64,000 nucleotides of DNA, taken from positions 1 to 64,000 of the forward strand of contig JAHITX010000014.1 of assembly GCA_018817425.1 (NCBI GenBank). Direction: 5' to 3'. The notes under the pieces were generated by a model. The model saw only the letters and a list, made by a program, of their open reading frames with translations, made no database searches and was not told where the DNA came from. This DNA is from Pseudomonadota bacterium (lineage in GTDB: Bacteria; Desulfobacterota; Desulfobacteria; Desulfobacterales; RPRI01). The position numbers and the translations under genes were made by a program. Position 1 is the first letter of the stretch. Every line of letters begins with the position of its first letter. Below are positions 16,770 to 27,103 of the stretch, in pieces.

Positions 16770-18776
16770 TTAACAAATAGTTTGGGAGTGTAGAGCAAGC
16801 CTTGTCAAGCGTTCATCCTTTGGATTCAGGGATAAACCTGTTTCCAGTAGCCTAACCGCCGTGCCGTATTCACCCTTTTCAATAGACTCACGGGTAAGAT
16901 CAGCAATTATATCTGTGTTTCCCGGCCCCAGCCTGAGCCCGATATCTACAGCCATTTCAAATGGCGATGCACAACTTTTGGCCAGAAAGCTGTGTGCAAT
17001 CATCAAATAAAGGTCTGCAAGATCCGATATGGATTGCAGTATGCTATTCGATGGTAATTCCAGTATTCTGAGCAATGATTCGCAAGGTCCTATCATGCCC
17101 TCGATATTCCCGGTTTCCAGACAGACTATAGAAAGAGTCAATGCTATGTGAATATCTGCCGGATAAACGGCAAAAGCTATTGCAAGAAAATGCAATGCTT
17201 CCTGATGACACGATTTTTGAAACAAAAGCAGGCCGAGGTTCAAGGCAGCCTTTGGAGATTCAGGATCAATCAGTAACACTTTGCGGTATTTGTCTTCGGC
17301 CTTTTCAAACAGCCGCTGTTTTTCAAGAGCAATGCCCCAGTTTATAAAAGCATCTGAATTCTCCGGTGCTTTGGCCACAACAGTTTCAAACGCTCCGGAT
17401 GCTCTATCGTAATCGCAAAGCTCCAGAAGCAACAACCCCATACGGAATGGTATATCAGTATCCTCCGGCAAGAGATCCTGAAGTTTTTGATAGATGGAAA
17501 CGGCCTCATCTTTGCGACCCGACATTTTATAAGCCCTAGCCAGGGCGTGAATACCTTTGGAAAAACCAACTTGTTCAGTAGGAAGCATTTCCAGAACTTC
17601 GATTGCTGTATCGCTTAGTCCTAGCTTCAAGATGTTTATGCCTATTTCTTCTATGATTTGAAATCGCGCATTCTTTGAAACACTCTTTACGGCCTTTTTT
17701 AAAAATACGACCCCTTGATCCTGCTTCCCCAAATAAATACTTGCATAGCCCATGCTCCGGTAAACCACCCAGTCCTGATGCACTGTCTCAAACTGAAATA
17801 CAGGAAAGAAGCTGATATCAGTGGTGAGCTTTTCACAAAGGTCCAGGAATGTGTAACCGTGCTTTAAGGTGTTGTCATAATCATTTTCAGAAAAATAAAT
17901 TTGAGTCAGGCAATGATGAAGATCAATGCTCCAGACAAAACGCTCCAGACCTTCAAGGCCGGTGGTTTTAGCTTCATCGAATCTTCGCATCTGTAAAAGT
18001 GAATTTGAAGCTACAAAATATGTCCAGGAAAGCTGTGATGAGCGCTCTTCTTTAGCTCTGGCCATATCTAAGGTGAGCGCTGCCTCCCGGTAGGCTCCTT
18101 CCCAGTCCTTTTCGGCCATCAGCGTCATGGCCAGGTGGTGATGAGTAGGAATATCATCGGGCCACTCGGCTGCTTGCTGGCGCAAAAGTGCAAGAGAACG
18201 CTCAATCTTGGTACGCTTTTTCTCAGGGGTCAGGTCATAGCCGTAATGCCATAGTACAACCGGAGATGGAGTAAGCGATTCTTTAAAAATTATTTGGTTA
18301 TGAACCTTGCCACGATAGTAAATGTCCAAACCGTTTTTGAATAATCTGGGCGAACTCCCCTCACTGTAATATGCGCCATCCTCCAGGTAACTCCTTACTT
18401 TAAATAAGATAACTCCAGTTGGAGCATTTCTGACAAGCGTCCTGACAATATGGCCGGTCTTTGCTTCCAGCTCTTCGTCCGCATCTATTATCAGAATCCA
18501 TTCGCCGGTGGCGTATGAAATAGACTGATTGCGGTGCTTGCTGAAATCATTTTCCCAGAGATGGTGATAGACCTTAGCACCGTAACTTTTGGCTATCTCG
18601 ACTGTGCTGTCCGAAGACCCGGTATCAACCACGATAATTTCATCCACTACATCTCTTATGCTTTTCAGGCAATTAGGAAGCAGTGCCTCTTCGTTTTTTA
18701 CAATCATACATGCCGAGATGAGAGGTTTGCCCAACTTTTTCTCTTTCGCTTTTACTTTCTTTATTTTTTTGCTCAT
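16770..18776 (-). CDS. GT2-family glycosyltransferase with TPRs, probable flagellin glycosyltransferase
   Basis: Residues 17-250 are a GT-A fold family 2 transferase: ISACMIVKNEE at the start, VVDTGSSDST nucleotide-binding loop, and the metal-binding DAD at 98-100 (LIIDADEE). From about residue 200 to the end run tetratricopeptide-like helical repeats (FMAGLLLLELCDY-type; SDAFINWGIALEKQ, PKAALNLGLLLFQ), a form used to bind protein acceptors. Such GT2-TPR proteins next to fliC are known in several bacteria as flagellin modifiers. Here the gene is 60 bases upstream of the fliC promoter in the same direction. A near-consensus sigma-54 site lies about 165 bases upstream. Acceptor and sugar are inferred, not seen. 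Confidence 0.85.
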   Translation of the reverse strand: MSKKIKKVKAKEKKLGKPLISACMIVKNEEALLPNCLKSIRDVVDEIIVVDTGSSDSTVEIAKSYGAKVYHHLWENDFSKHRNQSISYATGEWILIIDADEELEAKTGHIVRTLVRNAPTGVILFKVRSYLEDGAYYSEGSSPRLFKNGLDIYYRGKVHNQIIFKESLTPSPVVLWHYGYDLTPEKKRTKIERSLALLRQQAAEWPDDIPTHHHLAMTLMAEKDWEGAYREAALTLDMARAKEERSSQLSWTYFVASNSLLQMRRFDEAKTTGLEGLERFVWSIDLHHCLTQIYFSENDYDNTLKHGYTFLDLCEKLTTDISFFPVFQFETVHQDWVVYRSMGYASIYLGKQDQGVVFLKKAVKSVSKNARFQIIEEIGINILKLGLSDTAIEVLEMLPTEQVGFSKGIHALARAYKMSGRKDEAVSIYQKLQDLLPEDTDIPFRMGLLLLELCDYDRASGAFETVVAKAPENSDAFINWGIALEKQRLFEKAEDKYRKVLLIDPESPKAALNLGLLLFQKSCHQEALHFLAIAFAVYPADIHIALTLSIVCLETGNIEGMIGPCESLLRILELPSNSILQSISDLADLYLMIAHSFLAKSCASPFEMAVDIGLRLGPGNTDIIADLTRESIEKGEYGTAVRLLETGLSLNPKDERLTRLALHSQTIC

Positions 18777-18940
18777 GACAATGTTTCCTTTGCTACCGGC
18801 GCTTGCTGGTATTTTCCAATATCATAACCAGTTGAGTACCAATCTACCTTTTCTGTTGTCAAATGTTTGCATAGAGCACCCTATAAGACAGCCTTTAGTG
18901 TGCATCTTGGAAACCGAATCCTTTTTGTCGAAATGATATT

Positions 18941-18957
18941 AGCAACATTAGTGCCAG
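18941..18957 (-). promoter_or_regulatory. Sigma-54 promoter of the flagellin-side glycosyltransferase
   Basis: CTGGCACTAATGTTGCT on the minus strand, almost exactly the consensus, with 10 nt between GG and GC. Predicted start near 18930, giving a leader of about 155 nt. Confidence 0.8.
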
Positions 18958-19317
18958 AAACTTAAAATAGCTTAATATAGACTTAACAGCGGGTGCAAAA
19001 CTTCCACGATGATGATGTGACGCCTGATGGCACTTTGAACAACAATGCCCCATGAGGAAGGTGGAAAGTATTTCATAAAGAACACCATCACAGTAAAAGC
19101 ATAATCACCGACCACCAGCATAGCTGGTGGTTTAATGTAAGGCAATTTATGAGCTGTACATTAAAGTTTACCCTATTAATAGGTTGTGGGGATTGGTTTC
19201 TTGCTCTGGGTATTTGCTTGGCTCAAACCTCTTTCGTGAAAATAGTGCGTATCTTTTGCGGGTGGTAAAATAGGAAAAGAAGTCAAATCTTTGACATAGT
19301 GTTTTTATAAAACAGAT
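18958..19317. other. Intergenic region with a hairpin
   Basis: No gene is visible between the glycosyltransferase promoter and wlbB. The one clear structure is ACCACCAGC-ATA-GCTGGTGGT at 19111-19131, a perfect 9-bp stem with a 3-nt loop followed by TTTAATG. Such hairpins occur at ends of IS200/IS605-like or REP elements, or could end the wlbB-wlbA transcript. No transposase is present. Confidence 0.4.
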
Positions 19318-19887
19318 TTATGGTTTAAGTTTTATTCTCAAACCTTTCTCGCTCATTTTATATTGATTTCCGCAGGTCGTGCAAACCAGATCTTCTGTAA
19401 GCCGTTCCCCGCATACACATACCCAACCAATTTGCTTTGCAGGATTACCCACTATTAGGGCATGATCGGGAACGTCTTTAGTAATTACTGCTCCTGCACC
19501 GATAAATGCAGATTGGCCTATGGTATGCCCGCATACTATGGTGCAGTTGGCCCCTAATGTCGCTCCTTTCTTAATTAGAGTGGGGCGTACCTGATCCATT
19601 TTGGAAATTTCTGCTCTTGGGTTGTATATGTTGGTAAATACCATGGAGGGACCACAAAAAACTCCGTCTTCAAGAGTGACACCTTTATATATCGAAACAT
19701 TGTTCTGAAGCTTACAATTATTTCCAATAATAACATCATCGGCCACGAACACATTCTGCCCTATAGAGCAGTTTTCTCCGATGACAGCGGTGGAGCTGAT
19801 ATGCGTCCAGTGCCAGATACGTGTTCCTGCGCCAATTATTGCACCATCGTCTACACAGGCCAATTCGTGTATGAATATTTCAGACAT
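19318..19887 (-). CDS. WlbB/WbpD-like sugar N-acetyltransferase (left-handed beta-helix)
   Basis: A hexapeptide-repeat acyltransferase: repeated turns such as [20 protein letters not shown] and [18 protein letters not shown] build a left-handed beta-helix trimer that uses acetyl-CoA. It closely fits the WbpD/WlbB type, which acetylates the 3-amino group of UDP-2-acetamido-3-amino-2,3-dideoxyglucuronate. The tail carries a CVCG...CTTCG pair that looks like a small metal site. The start at 19887 has TGAGG six bases upstream; an ATG at 19899 overlapping the wlbA stop is also possible. It follows the WlbA-like oxidoreductase, the expected earlier step. The UDP-GlcNAc dehydrogenase and the aminotransferase of the pathway are not in this window. 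Confidence 0.85.
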   Translation of the reverse strand: MSEIFIHELACVDDGAIIGAGTRIWHWTHISSTAVIGENCSIGQNVFVADDVIIGNNCKLQNNVSIYKGVTLEDGVFCGPSMVFTNIYNPRAEISKMDQVRPTLIKKGATLGANCTIVCGHTIGQSAFIGAGAVITKDVPDHALIVGNPAKQIGWVCVCGERLTEDLVCTTCGNQYKMSEKGLRIKLKP

Positions 19888-19895
19888 ATCCAACC

Positions 19896-21028
<1,133 letters not shown>

Positions 21029-21083
21029 GCGCAACCGGAAACAGTGTTGGTTTTCTTTTTCCCGATTTCTGCCTGTCCATGGT

Positions 21084-21308
21084 TTATGCTGTTCTTTTTA
21101 GTACAAGAGCGCGGTAGGGTAAATTAATGGCCGTAATCTCCAGATGGCTCAGAAGATGCTTATTGGGCGTGCTCTGACCACAAATTTGAATTTTAACAAT
21201 TTCGATTTCAAAGTTATTCAGATCTATCTCTTTAAACAGACAACGTTTCACCGCAGCTGTATCGTAGATTCGGGCATAATCGCCCAACCTTGCGCGTTGG
21301 CATGGCAA
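21084..21308 (-). pseudogene. Possible gene remnant beside repeat copy 1
   Basis: About 60-74 codons that read like protein (NNFEIEIVKIQICGQSTPNK, HLEITAINLPYRALVL) but have no proper start. Upstream the same frame closes, and a protein-like stretch (GYRLIIVNALAMP) appears in another frame. I read it as the 3' end of a decayed gene of unknown family; a chance ORF is possible. Confidence 0.3.
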
Positions 21309-21370
21309 GGGCGTTGACGATGATCAGGCGGTAGCCAGGAATCGATTAAAAACCTGAACGATTAACGTCC

Positions 21371-21988
21371 TTATAATCCACACTCATTTAATTGGTTGGC
21401 GCATTTTTTGTAGGCGTTCATTAAATCTTCTCTTTCAGGAAAGAAGAACATCACCTCCTGAAGCCTCTTCAAAAGCCCTGAAATATGAAAATGATCCAAT
21501 GCGTTGATACTTTCATTACGGATTTTAGAACCATTTGTCTGATTACACTGATGATAAAAAACACCTTCATTGATCAAAGCAATGGCGCGATCAATTTCAT
21601 GGGTCATCCCTTGGGTGTATTTTGTTTTGAAACATCTTCTTACTTCCTGCATCAACTGATCTTTATCGGATTCACTTAGGGCGGATTGATTCAGCACTTC
21701 GAGATGGGCATAGGCTAAATGACCATGGGGAAAGCTTATCCCTTCTTTGAATAATTTTGGATCTGCTTCAGGCATCAATTGAATGTTCCGCTCATCGTAG
21801 GAATGATAATTATAGTCTCTGGTCAACCTCCTGCAAAAAAGTGGTTTCTCGATTTGAACAAATTTTCTATAAAAGCATAATATGATGCGATTTTACCATT
21901 TGTAAGCGTACGACAAGTTTCCAACGTATCTCCTTGTGAAAGCTCCGCCTCCCTTTTTCATTAGCTGATCAATAATTTTGGATTTCAT
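21371..21988 (-). pseudogene. Interrupted gene of unknown function
   Basis: The ATG at 21988 has AAAGGA eight bases upstream and opens 31 codons (MKSKIIDQLMKKGGGAFTRR...) that stop at 21893. The same frame resumes at once and stays open from about 21826 to 21371 (SFPHGHLAYAHLEVLNQSAL, RDYNYHSYDERN). Between them a shifted frame reads like protein (NGKIASYYAFIENLFKSRNH then FFAGG). The simplest reading is one gene of about 205 codons with two compensating frameshifts. I do not recognise the family. It is the last gene of the radical-SAM operon, next to repeat copy 1. Confidence 0.5.
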
Positions 21989-22028
21989 GTATTTAGTCCT
22001 TTAATGGGTTTTTTTATAAGGAAATTTT

Positions 22029-23288
22029 TTAGGCCTCATCCAGCAATTTGTAAAACTCCTTGAATTTTTCCAGATCTATTGTACTGGCCAGATATTTGTC
22101 AACATAGTACTCAGGGGTCTTTGTCATAATTTCACCATGCACGCGGCATATTTGTGGAAAAAAGGATAACACAGTCATCTTTCCTAGGCTGCCATCCGTA
22201 CTCAAAAAATAACCTTTATCCTTGCAAAAATCAGGGTAGATAACAGATGGTGGAGAATTTGTTAATCCGGGATGGTAGTTAAATCCGGTTCCTGACACTT
22301 TAATAAGCAAACCTATATGGGGCGATAAAATGCGTCCCAATTTGACATTGTTATCAGAAAAAACAAATGCATTATCGTCAGGATTTATAATGAACCTGGC
22401 CTGTGAAAATATGTCTATTTTTTCAGTTAAATTTAAAGTTGCGGGGTCAATACACTCAAAGCCCTGCTCCTTTAAAAACAGCATGATGGTCTCCTGAACA
22501 CCCATTGCACGCGTAGCGCCGTGTGTTTTTTCGCCCACGATTCTGAATATCTTTTTTGTAGCGGGTAGCTTTGAACGTCGTGGCCCCACAAAGCGATCTT
22601 CAATCATTTGAATATTTTTAGGGCGTCTTTGAAAGTAATATGAGCGAGGACCATAAAAAGATACCTTATCTGCCGTTAAAAATTCACCTTGTTTAATAGC
22701 TAAAAGATACTCTTTGGGAAACCCGATTGGCTCAAAAAATTCAACCATTCTGTCATAATTCCTACCTTCCGCAACATTTACGTAATTAAAATTCATACCA
22801 TCAAACCAGAACATAGGAAAAAAGCTCTCCCAGAGGTGGTGTCCGTAGCCCCCACTGGGATTTGCCATGGAAAGCAGATTCCCTTTAAAGTGACCTTTAT
22901 AGGGTAAGTTAATATTTTTCTTTATATGCTCAATTGTCAAACACCTTCCATCATTAATTCCAATCAAACTGCCTGTTTCAGCAATCAGGTAACCATCCGG
23001 CGTAATGACCATGCCGCTATTGCCAATAACCATGCCGTTTTCTATGGTCGCGGCATAGGCTTCAGGAAATACCAATTTTGTTGGCCATTCCCCGAAATAC
23101 TCTGCAAGGTCTCTCAACATTCTGGTTTCCTGCGGACGACGAATTGCAGAATCATAGCCCAAACGCTCCATATTAACTGTTTCTTCAGGTAAGTGTTCGT
23201 GCACCTCAACCCCATATTGCCTATGAGTATCCGCTACTATATCTCTGAACCACTTTACTCCAAGTATTGGTTCCCAGTTTTTTGCCAT
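22029..23288 (-). CDS. GT61/DUF563-like glycosyltransferase
   Basis: A 419-residue protein resembling family 61 glycosyltransferases involved in capsule, O-antigen or protein glycosylation. The pattern seen is VSFYGPRSYYFQRRPKN, then KKIFRIVGEKTHGATRAMGV, QGFECIDPATLNLTEKIDIF, and ARFIINPDDNAFVFSDNN, matching the family order of an Arg-rich strand, GFE..DP..L, an A..I strand and an N-terminal-loop motif. No signal peptide is seen, so it is cytoplasmic. AGAGG lies about seven bases before the ATG. It sits at the end of the radical-SAM gene row. Donor and acceptor are unknown. Confidence 0.65.
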   Translation of the reverse strand: MAKNWEPILGVKWFRDIVADTHRQYGVEVHEHLPEETVNMERLGYDSAIRRPQETRMLRDLAEYFGEWPTKLVFPEAYAATIENGMVIGNSGMVITPDGYLIAETGSLIGINDGRCLTIEHIKKNINLPYKGHFKGNLLSMANPSGGYGHHLWESFFPMFWFDGMNFNYVNVAEGRNYDRMVEFFEPIGFPKEYLLAIKQGEFLTADKVSFYGPRSYYFQRRPKNIQMIEDRFVGPRRSKLPATKKIFRIVGEKTHGATRAMGVQETIMLFLKEQGFECIDPATLNLTEKIDIFSQARFIINPDDNAFVFSDNNVKLGRILSPHIGLLIKVSGTGFNYHPGLTNSPPSVIYPDFCKDKGYFLSTDGSLGKMTVLSFFPQICRVHGEIMTKTPEYYVDKYLASTIDLEKFKEFYKLLDEA

Positions 23289-23403
23289 TCTTGAACCTCT
23301 ATATGTTAAGGTATTCTTTTATTACCCAGATTGTTTGTAGAAACTATGGACTTTAATTTTTTACATGCTGGTAATAATCTTTTGTTGATGGGTTGCTGCA
23401 ATA

Positions 23404-24597
23404 TTATAATTGTTCGCCTGCGGGTATTAATTTATCATTTATATAAGAACCAACTCCATTGCAATAACCGCAAATATGCGGTTGGTCATAAGTAGTTGCC
23501 TGTAAAAAGAACTTAACTATATCTATCGGGTTATCTGTTGTTTTAACATAATCAACCCGCTCTTTCCCTGGTGACAGCTCATTTATGCCTCCGGTATATA
23601 CCGAACAAGATGCAGTGCAGGGATATATTTTATCTGCGAACATACATTTATACATCCGCATAGAACAATTCAGATACAGTTCTTCATTTTCTCTTTCAGA
23701 CCTGTTTTTGGGCAGACTCAAATCTCCTATATCATTCCACCTTACCTCTTGTGCTCCTGTTGCGAAGCTGTTGAAAAAGTGCTTTATACCGTATTCATTA
23801 AATAGAGATCTCAAATTATCAACTTTTAAGAATTTTAGAATGTCGGGGTGAACATAATGTGAAATTTGTATTGAACCAATATGCTTTTGAAGGGCTTTAA
23901 GCAGCTTTTCATCCGGCAGTAACGTTCCGTTAGTAACAAACGTTAGTTCGTTATATTTATCCCTGTAATTTTCTGAAATATATTCAATGATTTTATCCAG
24001 CTCAGGGTGTAAAAGTACTTCGCCTGTTGTTAAATGGAATATACCTATGTAATCAATTGCTTTGAATACATTATCAATGTTTTTTCTTACTTCTTTAAAA
24101 GGCATAATATAAGACTTGTATTCATTAAGGTAAGGTACCTGCGCAATGCAATGTTTACATTTTAAAGAACAGACAGTTGTGATAATAAACTCAAGGTTTG
24201 GTAAAACAATTTTGTTTTTTTTGAAATAGCTGTAAGCTGTAAAAAAATCCCTTGAGGTACAAAAGCAGTTTTTATCATATCCCGCTTTTAATAATTCTTT
24301 AGAAATTTCCCGATACTGGGAGTTATTTGGCATTATTATAATTCTTGTGTTTTGTTTATCTTCGTTTATTAACCTCTCTGGAGAGAGAATTTTGTAATCG
24401 AGAAAATCCGTTCCATGTAAATTTTTATTGCTGTCCACAATATATTTTATATTCAAAGCATCAGCATATCTGAGCAAGGGAACAATCATTCGTCCCTTTC
24501 CCCAGAAGATTATTTCTTTTTTTTCAAATTGACTCAGAAATTCATCAGACTTGATTATAAACTCCTGATCATTTTTATATTTGCCGGATAAATTCAT
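23404..24597 (-). CDS. Radical SAM/SPASM protein with N-terminal Rossmann-like domain (subfamily B)
   Basis: Residues 25-115 are a small nucleotide-binding-like domain (KEIIFWGKGRMIVPLLRYAD, KYIVDSNKN, RIIIMPN). The radical SAM core follows with the [4Fe-4S] motif in TTVCSLKCKHCIAQ and the GE motif in TTGEVLLH. The C-terminal part is SPASM-like with further Cys pairs (YKCMFADKIYPCTASCS, HICGYCNG) for auxiliary clusters. It ends PAGEQL, as does the paralogue at 25711. Radical SAM enzymes cleave S-adenosylmethionine to start radical reactions on their substrate; the substrate here is unknown. GGAGG precedes the ATG by six bases. It lies in a row of six such genes. Confidence 0.85.
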   Translation of the reverse strand: MNLSGKYKNDQEFIIKSDEFLSQFEKKEIIFWGKGRMIVPLLRYADALNIKYIVDSNKNLHGTDFLDYKILSPERLINEDKQNTRIIIMPNNSQYREISKELLKAGYDKNCFCTSRDFFTAYSYFKKNKIVLPNLEFIITTVCSLKCKHCIAQVPYLNEYKSYIMPFKEVRKNIDNVFKAIDYIGIFHLTTGEVLLHPELDKIIEYISENYRDKYNELTFVTNGTLLPDEKLLKALQKHIGSIQISHYVHPDILKFLKVDNLRSLFNEYGIKHFFNSFATGAQEVRWNDIGDLSLPKNRSERENEELYLNCSMRMYKCMFADKIYPCTASCSVYTGGINELSPGKERVDYVKTTDNPIDIVKFFLQATTYDQPHICGYCNGVGSYINDKLIPAGEQL

Positions 24598-24671
24598 AGC
24601 TTACCTCCATTTGACAGGATTATTTTAAAATGTAATTAATGTGTGTTCCAGAACACCATCCAGATCATTTA

Positions 24672-25700
24672 CTAAGAATATATCTCTTTCAATCGATTTA
24701 TGTGATCATCAAGTATATCTTCGGGAAATGGTCGACATTGCACAACAGAGCAAGTCTCACAGGCAACGCCTTTATAGTTTTTACTGCCATCCAGCATCTT
24801 TTGCTGTACCTGCCTTATTATTTTACCATTCCATATATCGAAAAAACTTTCTTTCTTAATATTCCCTATGCCTATCATTGTTTCATTAGAACAGGGAACA
24901 ACCCTTCCGTCAGGGCATACTGTAACTAAATGATAGGGCTGAGGACATATGTTTATATCCGGCAAACTAAAGCCTAACGCATTATAGTTAGGTGTCTTAT
25001 CCAACCATTTTGAATAATCCAGTTTCTGAACATTCGGGACAACCTGTTCAATCGCATAAGAATCACAATAATCTTTAAAAAGATCAATAAAGTGTTTTTT
25101 GTCACTTTCATCATCCAGTGCAACGTCCATAGTTTTTACATAAACATTCAGGTTCTTGTTTTTTCGCTCTTTTTCCTGGTAAAAATATTGCACATTACGA
25201 ACGATAGAATCAAAATCAACCTTTCTTCTGCAAATCTCCTCATACTTTTTATTTGAAAGTCCATAAATGGAAATCCTTAATCTTTCCAATCCTGCATCAA
25301 TCAAGTTCTTTGACATCTCAGGGGTGAGTAATGTGCCATTTGTAATTAACTCCAGCTTATCAGACACTTTTTTATCTGCGGCATAGCGAACAAACTCGAC
25401 GATATTTTTATTAAGTAAAGATTCTCCGGCTCCGCAGAAACGCAGCATTTTAATTTTCTCCGGCATTTCAGCCAATTCATCTATAAGTTTTTTAAAAACA
25501 GAAAGCTCCATAAATGTCTCAGAACTCAATTTAGGCCGTATGTTTTTGCCCAGACCATAATGACAAAAAGTGCAGGCAAGGTTGCATACATATGTATCAA
25601 AGATTTGAACAACTAACGGGGCTTCTAGTGGTAATACGTCGGCAAGCCTAACACGCCTTCCTGACGGAGCCTGCTTTTTTGATATATTTTCAGAACTCAT
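24672..25700 (-). CDS. Radical SAM/SPASM protein (subfamily A)
   Basis: 342 residues beginning with the shared subfamily-A segment RRVRLADVLPLEAPL, then the cluster motif YVCNLACTFCHYG and the GE motif (AGESLLN, with Ser where most have Pro). The tail is a SPASM domain: INICPQPYHLVTVCPDG, VVPCSNETMIGIGN, DIWNG and VACETCSVVQC, giving the Cys set for auxiliary iron-sulfur clusters. It is clearly paralogous to the proteins at 29290, 30318 and 31315. GAGG stands seven bases before the ATG. Such proteins modify peptides or, in surface-polysaccharide loci, unidentified substrates; no precursor peptide is visible nearby. Confidence 0.9.
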   Translation of the reverse strand: MSSENISKKQAPSGRRVRLADVLPLEAPLVVQIFDTYVCNLACTFCHYGLGKNIRPKLSSETFMELSVFKKLIDELAEMPEKIKMLRFCGAGESLLNKNIVEFVRYAADKKVSDKLELITNGTLLTPEMSKNLIDAGLERLRISIYGLSNKKYEEICRRKVDFDSIVRNVQYFYQEKERKNKNLNVYVKTMDVALDDESDKKHFIDLFKDYCDSYAIEQVVPNVQKLDYSKWLDKTPNYNALGFSLPDINICPQPYHLVTVCPDGRVVPCSNETMIGIGNIKKESFFDIWNGKIIRQVQQKMLDGSKNYKGVACETCSVVQCRPFPEDILDDHINRLKEIYS

Positions 25701-25710
25701 GATTTTACCT

Positions 25711-27018
25711 CTATTTATATCTATTGTTTACGTTCGGGACGGGCAATTGTATCCCTGCAGGAACCGGTTTAGGATCAAAAGCTAATTCACAGTAACGACA
25801 AGCATCTATAAATGGTAAATGTTCAAATTTTTCGAGAACTGGACCAAGGTTACCGTTATTGTGACTGTGAATATCTATACATTCGTGCGAATATTCTTTA
25901 ATTTTTCCCAATTGAATACCCGCATAATGATGTGGGCAAAGATACAGCTTCCCTTTATAGGCACGGTGACAATTTTTTAAGAAACAGCGGTAAAATGCTT
26001 TTTTGAGATAATCATTTTTCACATCGTGCTTTTTGAAGTCTTTAAAATCAAGCCACTCAAAATTTATTGTAAAAAGAAAAGGAATTCCATGCTCATTTAG
26101 TTTTCTTCTGGTTGCAATAATATTATCAAGCAATTTGCCAGACGTGGTCTTTTCATAATTTGATACCTGAAGCATAAACCGAGTATTCTTCATAATATCA
26201 CATAATCTGTCGGAAGGGATAACTGTGCCATTAGTAAAAGATTTTATATAACCAATATTTTCAATCTCCAGTAATCCTTCTATCAATTCCTCTATGCGCG
26301 GATGCAGAAAAGGTTCTCCGCCGACCAATTCCACAAAATTGAGAAAATATGAAGCATCTGCTATTTTCTTAACATCAGAAAGAATAGATTCTACAGGTGT
26401 AAAGCCTTTATCAATGAGAAGAGGAATTTGTTCGCAGCAATGCTCACACCGCAACGTACATTTTTGGCTGACAATATATCCAAACCAGCCAAAAGATGTA
26501 CTTCGCCTGTCATCTTTAATATCTACATGATTTCCCATTTCTTTCAGGCAGGATGAAGCTACTTTGCAGTGATGACGCTCAAAGCCGCAATTTTCACACT
26601 CGAATATATCGATCGTCTTTTTTTCTTTTGTTCTGGATGAACAAATGGGCATCTTCAATCTTCGATTTAAAGCCCAGCCATCGTGTATTTTTAATTCATG
26701 GTTTCGTTCCAGTACCACTTGTTTTAAAAGTTCAAATTGAGTTTCCCAATTAACTGAAATAATGACCTGGAATTGAGAATCCAGTTTGCTGAAAATGTCA
26801 GGAGGATGGACAACAACCCCATTGATCGATTTTAAGCTTTCATAAGCCCTATCTACATAATATGCTATATCTATATCGTATTCTGAAAGAGTCTTCTGTA
26901 ATTGTTGTCCTAGCACACCTGCTGGGTAGATAATAATCTTTTTGCTTGATAATTGATCGAGAACTTCGTCTATTTCTTTATTGTTGATAGCTTGAGTTTT
27001 ACTTATTTTTGTATTCAC
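25711..27018 (-). CDS. Radical SAM/SPASM protein with N-terminal Rossmann-like domain (subfamily B)
   Basis: Residues 25-115 form a nucleotide-binding-like domain (KKIIIYPAGVLGQQLQKTL, YYVDRAYESLKSINGV, QVIISVN). A small CxxC group (FECENCGFERHHC) precedes the radical SAM core, whose cluster motif is SQKCTLRCEHCCEQ with GGEPFLH as GE motif. The C-terminal Cys set (YRCFLKNCHRAYKGKLYLC, IDACRYCEL) fits a SPASM-like domain, and the end PVPAGIQLP repeats the PAGxQL motif of the gene at 23404. The start is GTG (27018-27016) with AGGGG upstream. Its stop is ten bases before the next gene of the row, so translation is tightly linked. Confidence 0.87.
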   Translation of the reverse strand: MNTKISKTQAINNKEIDEVLDQLSSKKIIIYPAGVLGQQLQKTLSEYDIDIAYYVDRAYESLKSINGVVVHPPDIFSKLDSQFQVIISVNWETQFELLKQVVLERNHELKIHDGWALNRRLKMPICSSRTKEKKTIDIFECENCGFERHHCKVASSCLKEMGNHVDIKDDRRSTSFGWFGYIVSQKCTLRCEHCCEQIPLLIDKGFTPVESILSDVKKIADASYFLNFVELVGGEPFLHPRIEELIEGLLEIENIGYIKSFTNGTVIPSDRLCDIMKNTRFMLQVSNYEKTTSGKLLDNIIATRRKLNEHGIPFLFTINFEWLDFKDFKKHDVKNDYLKKAFYRCFLKNCHRAYKGKLYLCPHHYAGIQLGKIKEYSHECIDIHSHNNGNLGPVLEKFEHLPFIDACRYCELAFDPKPVPAGIQLPVPNVNNRYK

Positions 27019-27103
27019 GCCAACCCCTGTTCAAATTAGTAGTCTAAGAAGATTCAAAAAATAACATGATGGCTTCTTGTAGACCATTTAATTTTTTACT
27101 ATT

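Noticed and set aside
19001-19317. tRNA, CRISPR or transposase in the gene-poor stretch
   Set aside because: No cloverleaf, no regular repeat-spacer pattern and no transposase reading frame is visible here or elsewhere in the window.
21893-21988. 31-codon ORF as a possible precursor peptide for the radical SAM enzymes
   Set aside because: The same frame continues after one stop and the neighbouring shifted frame is also protein-like, so it is better read as the front of a broken gene. It has no Gly-Gly leader or core-like Cys/Ser/Thr pattern.
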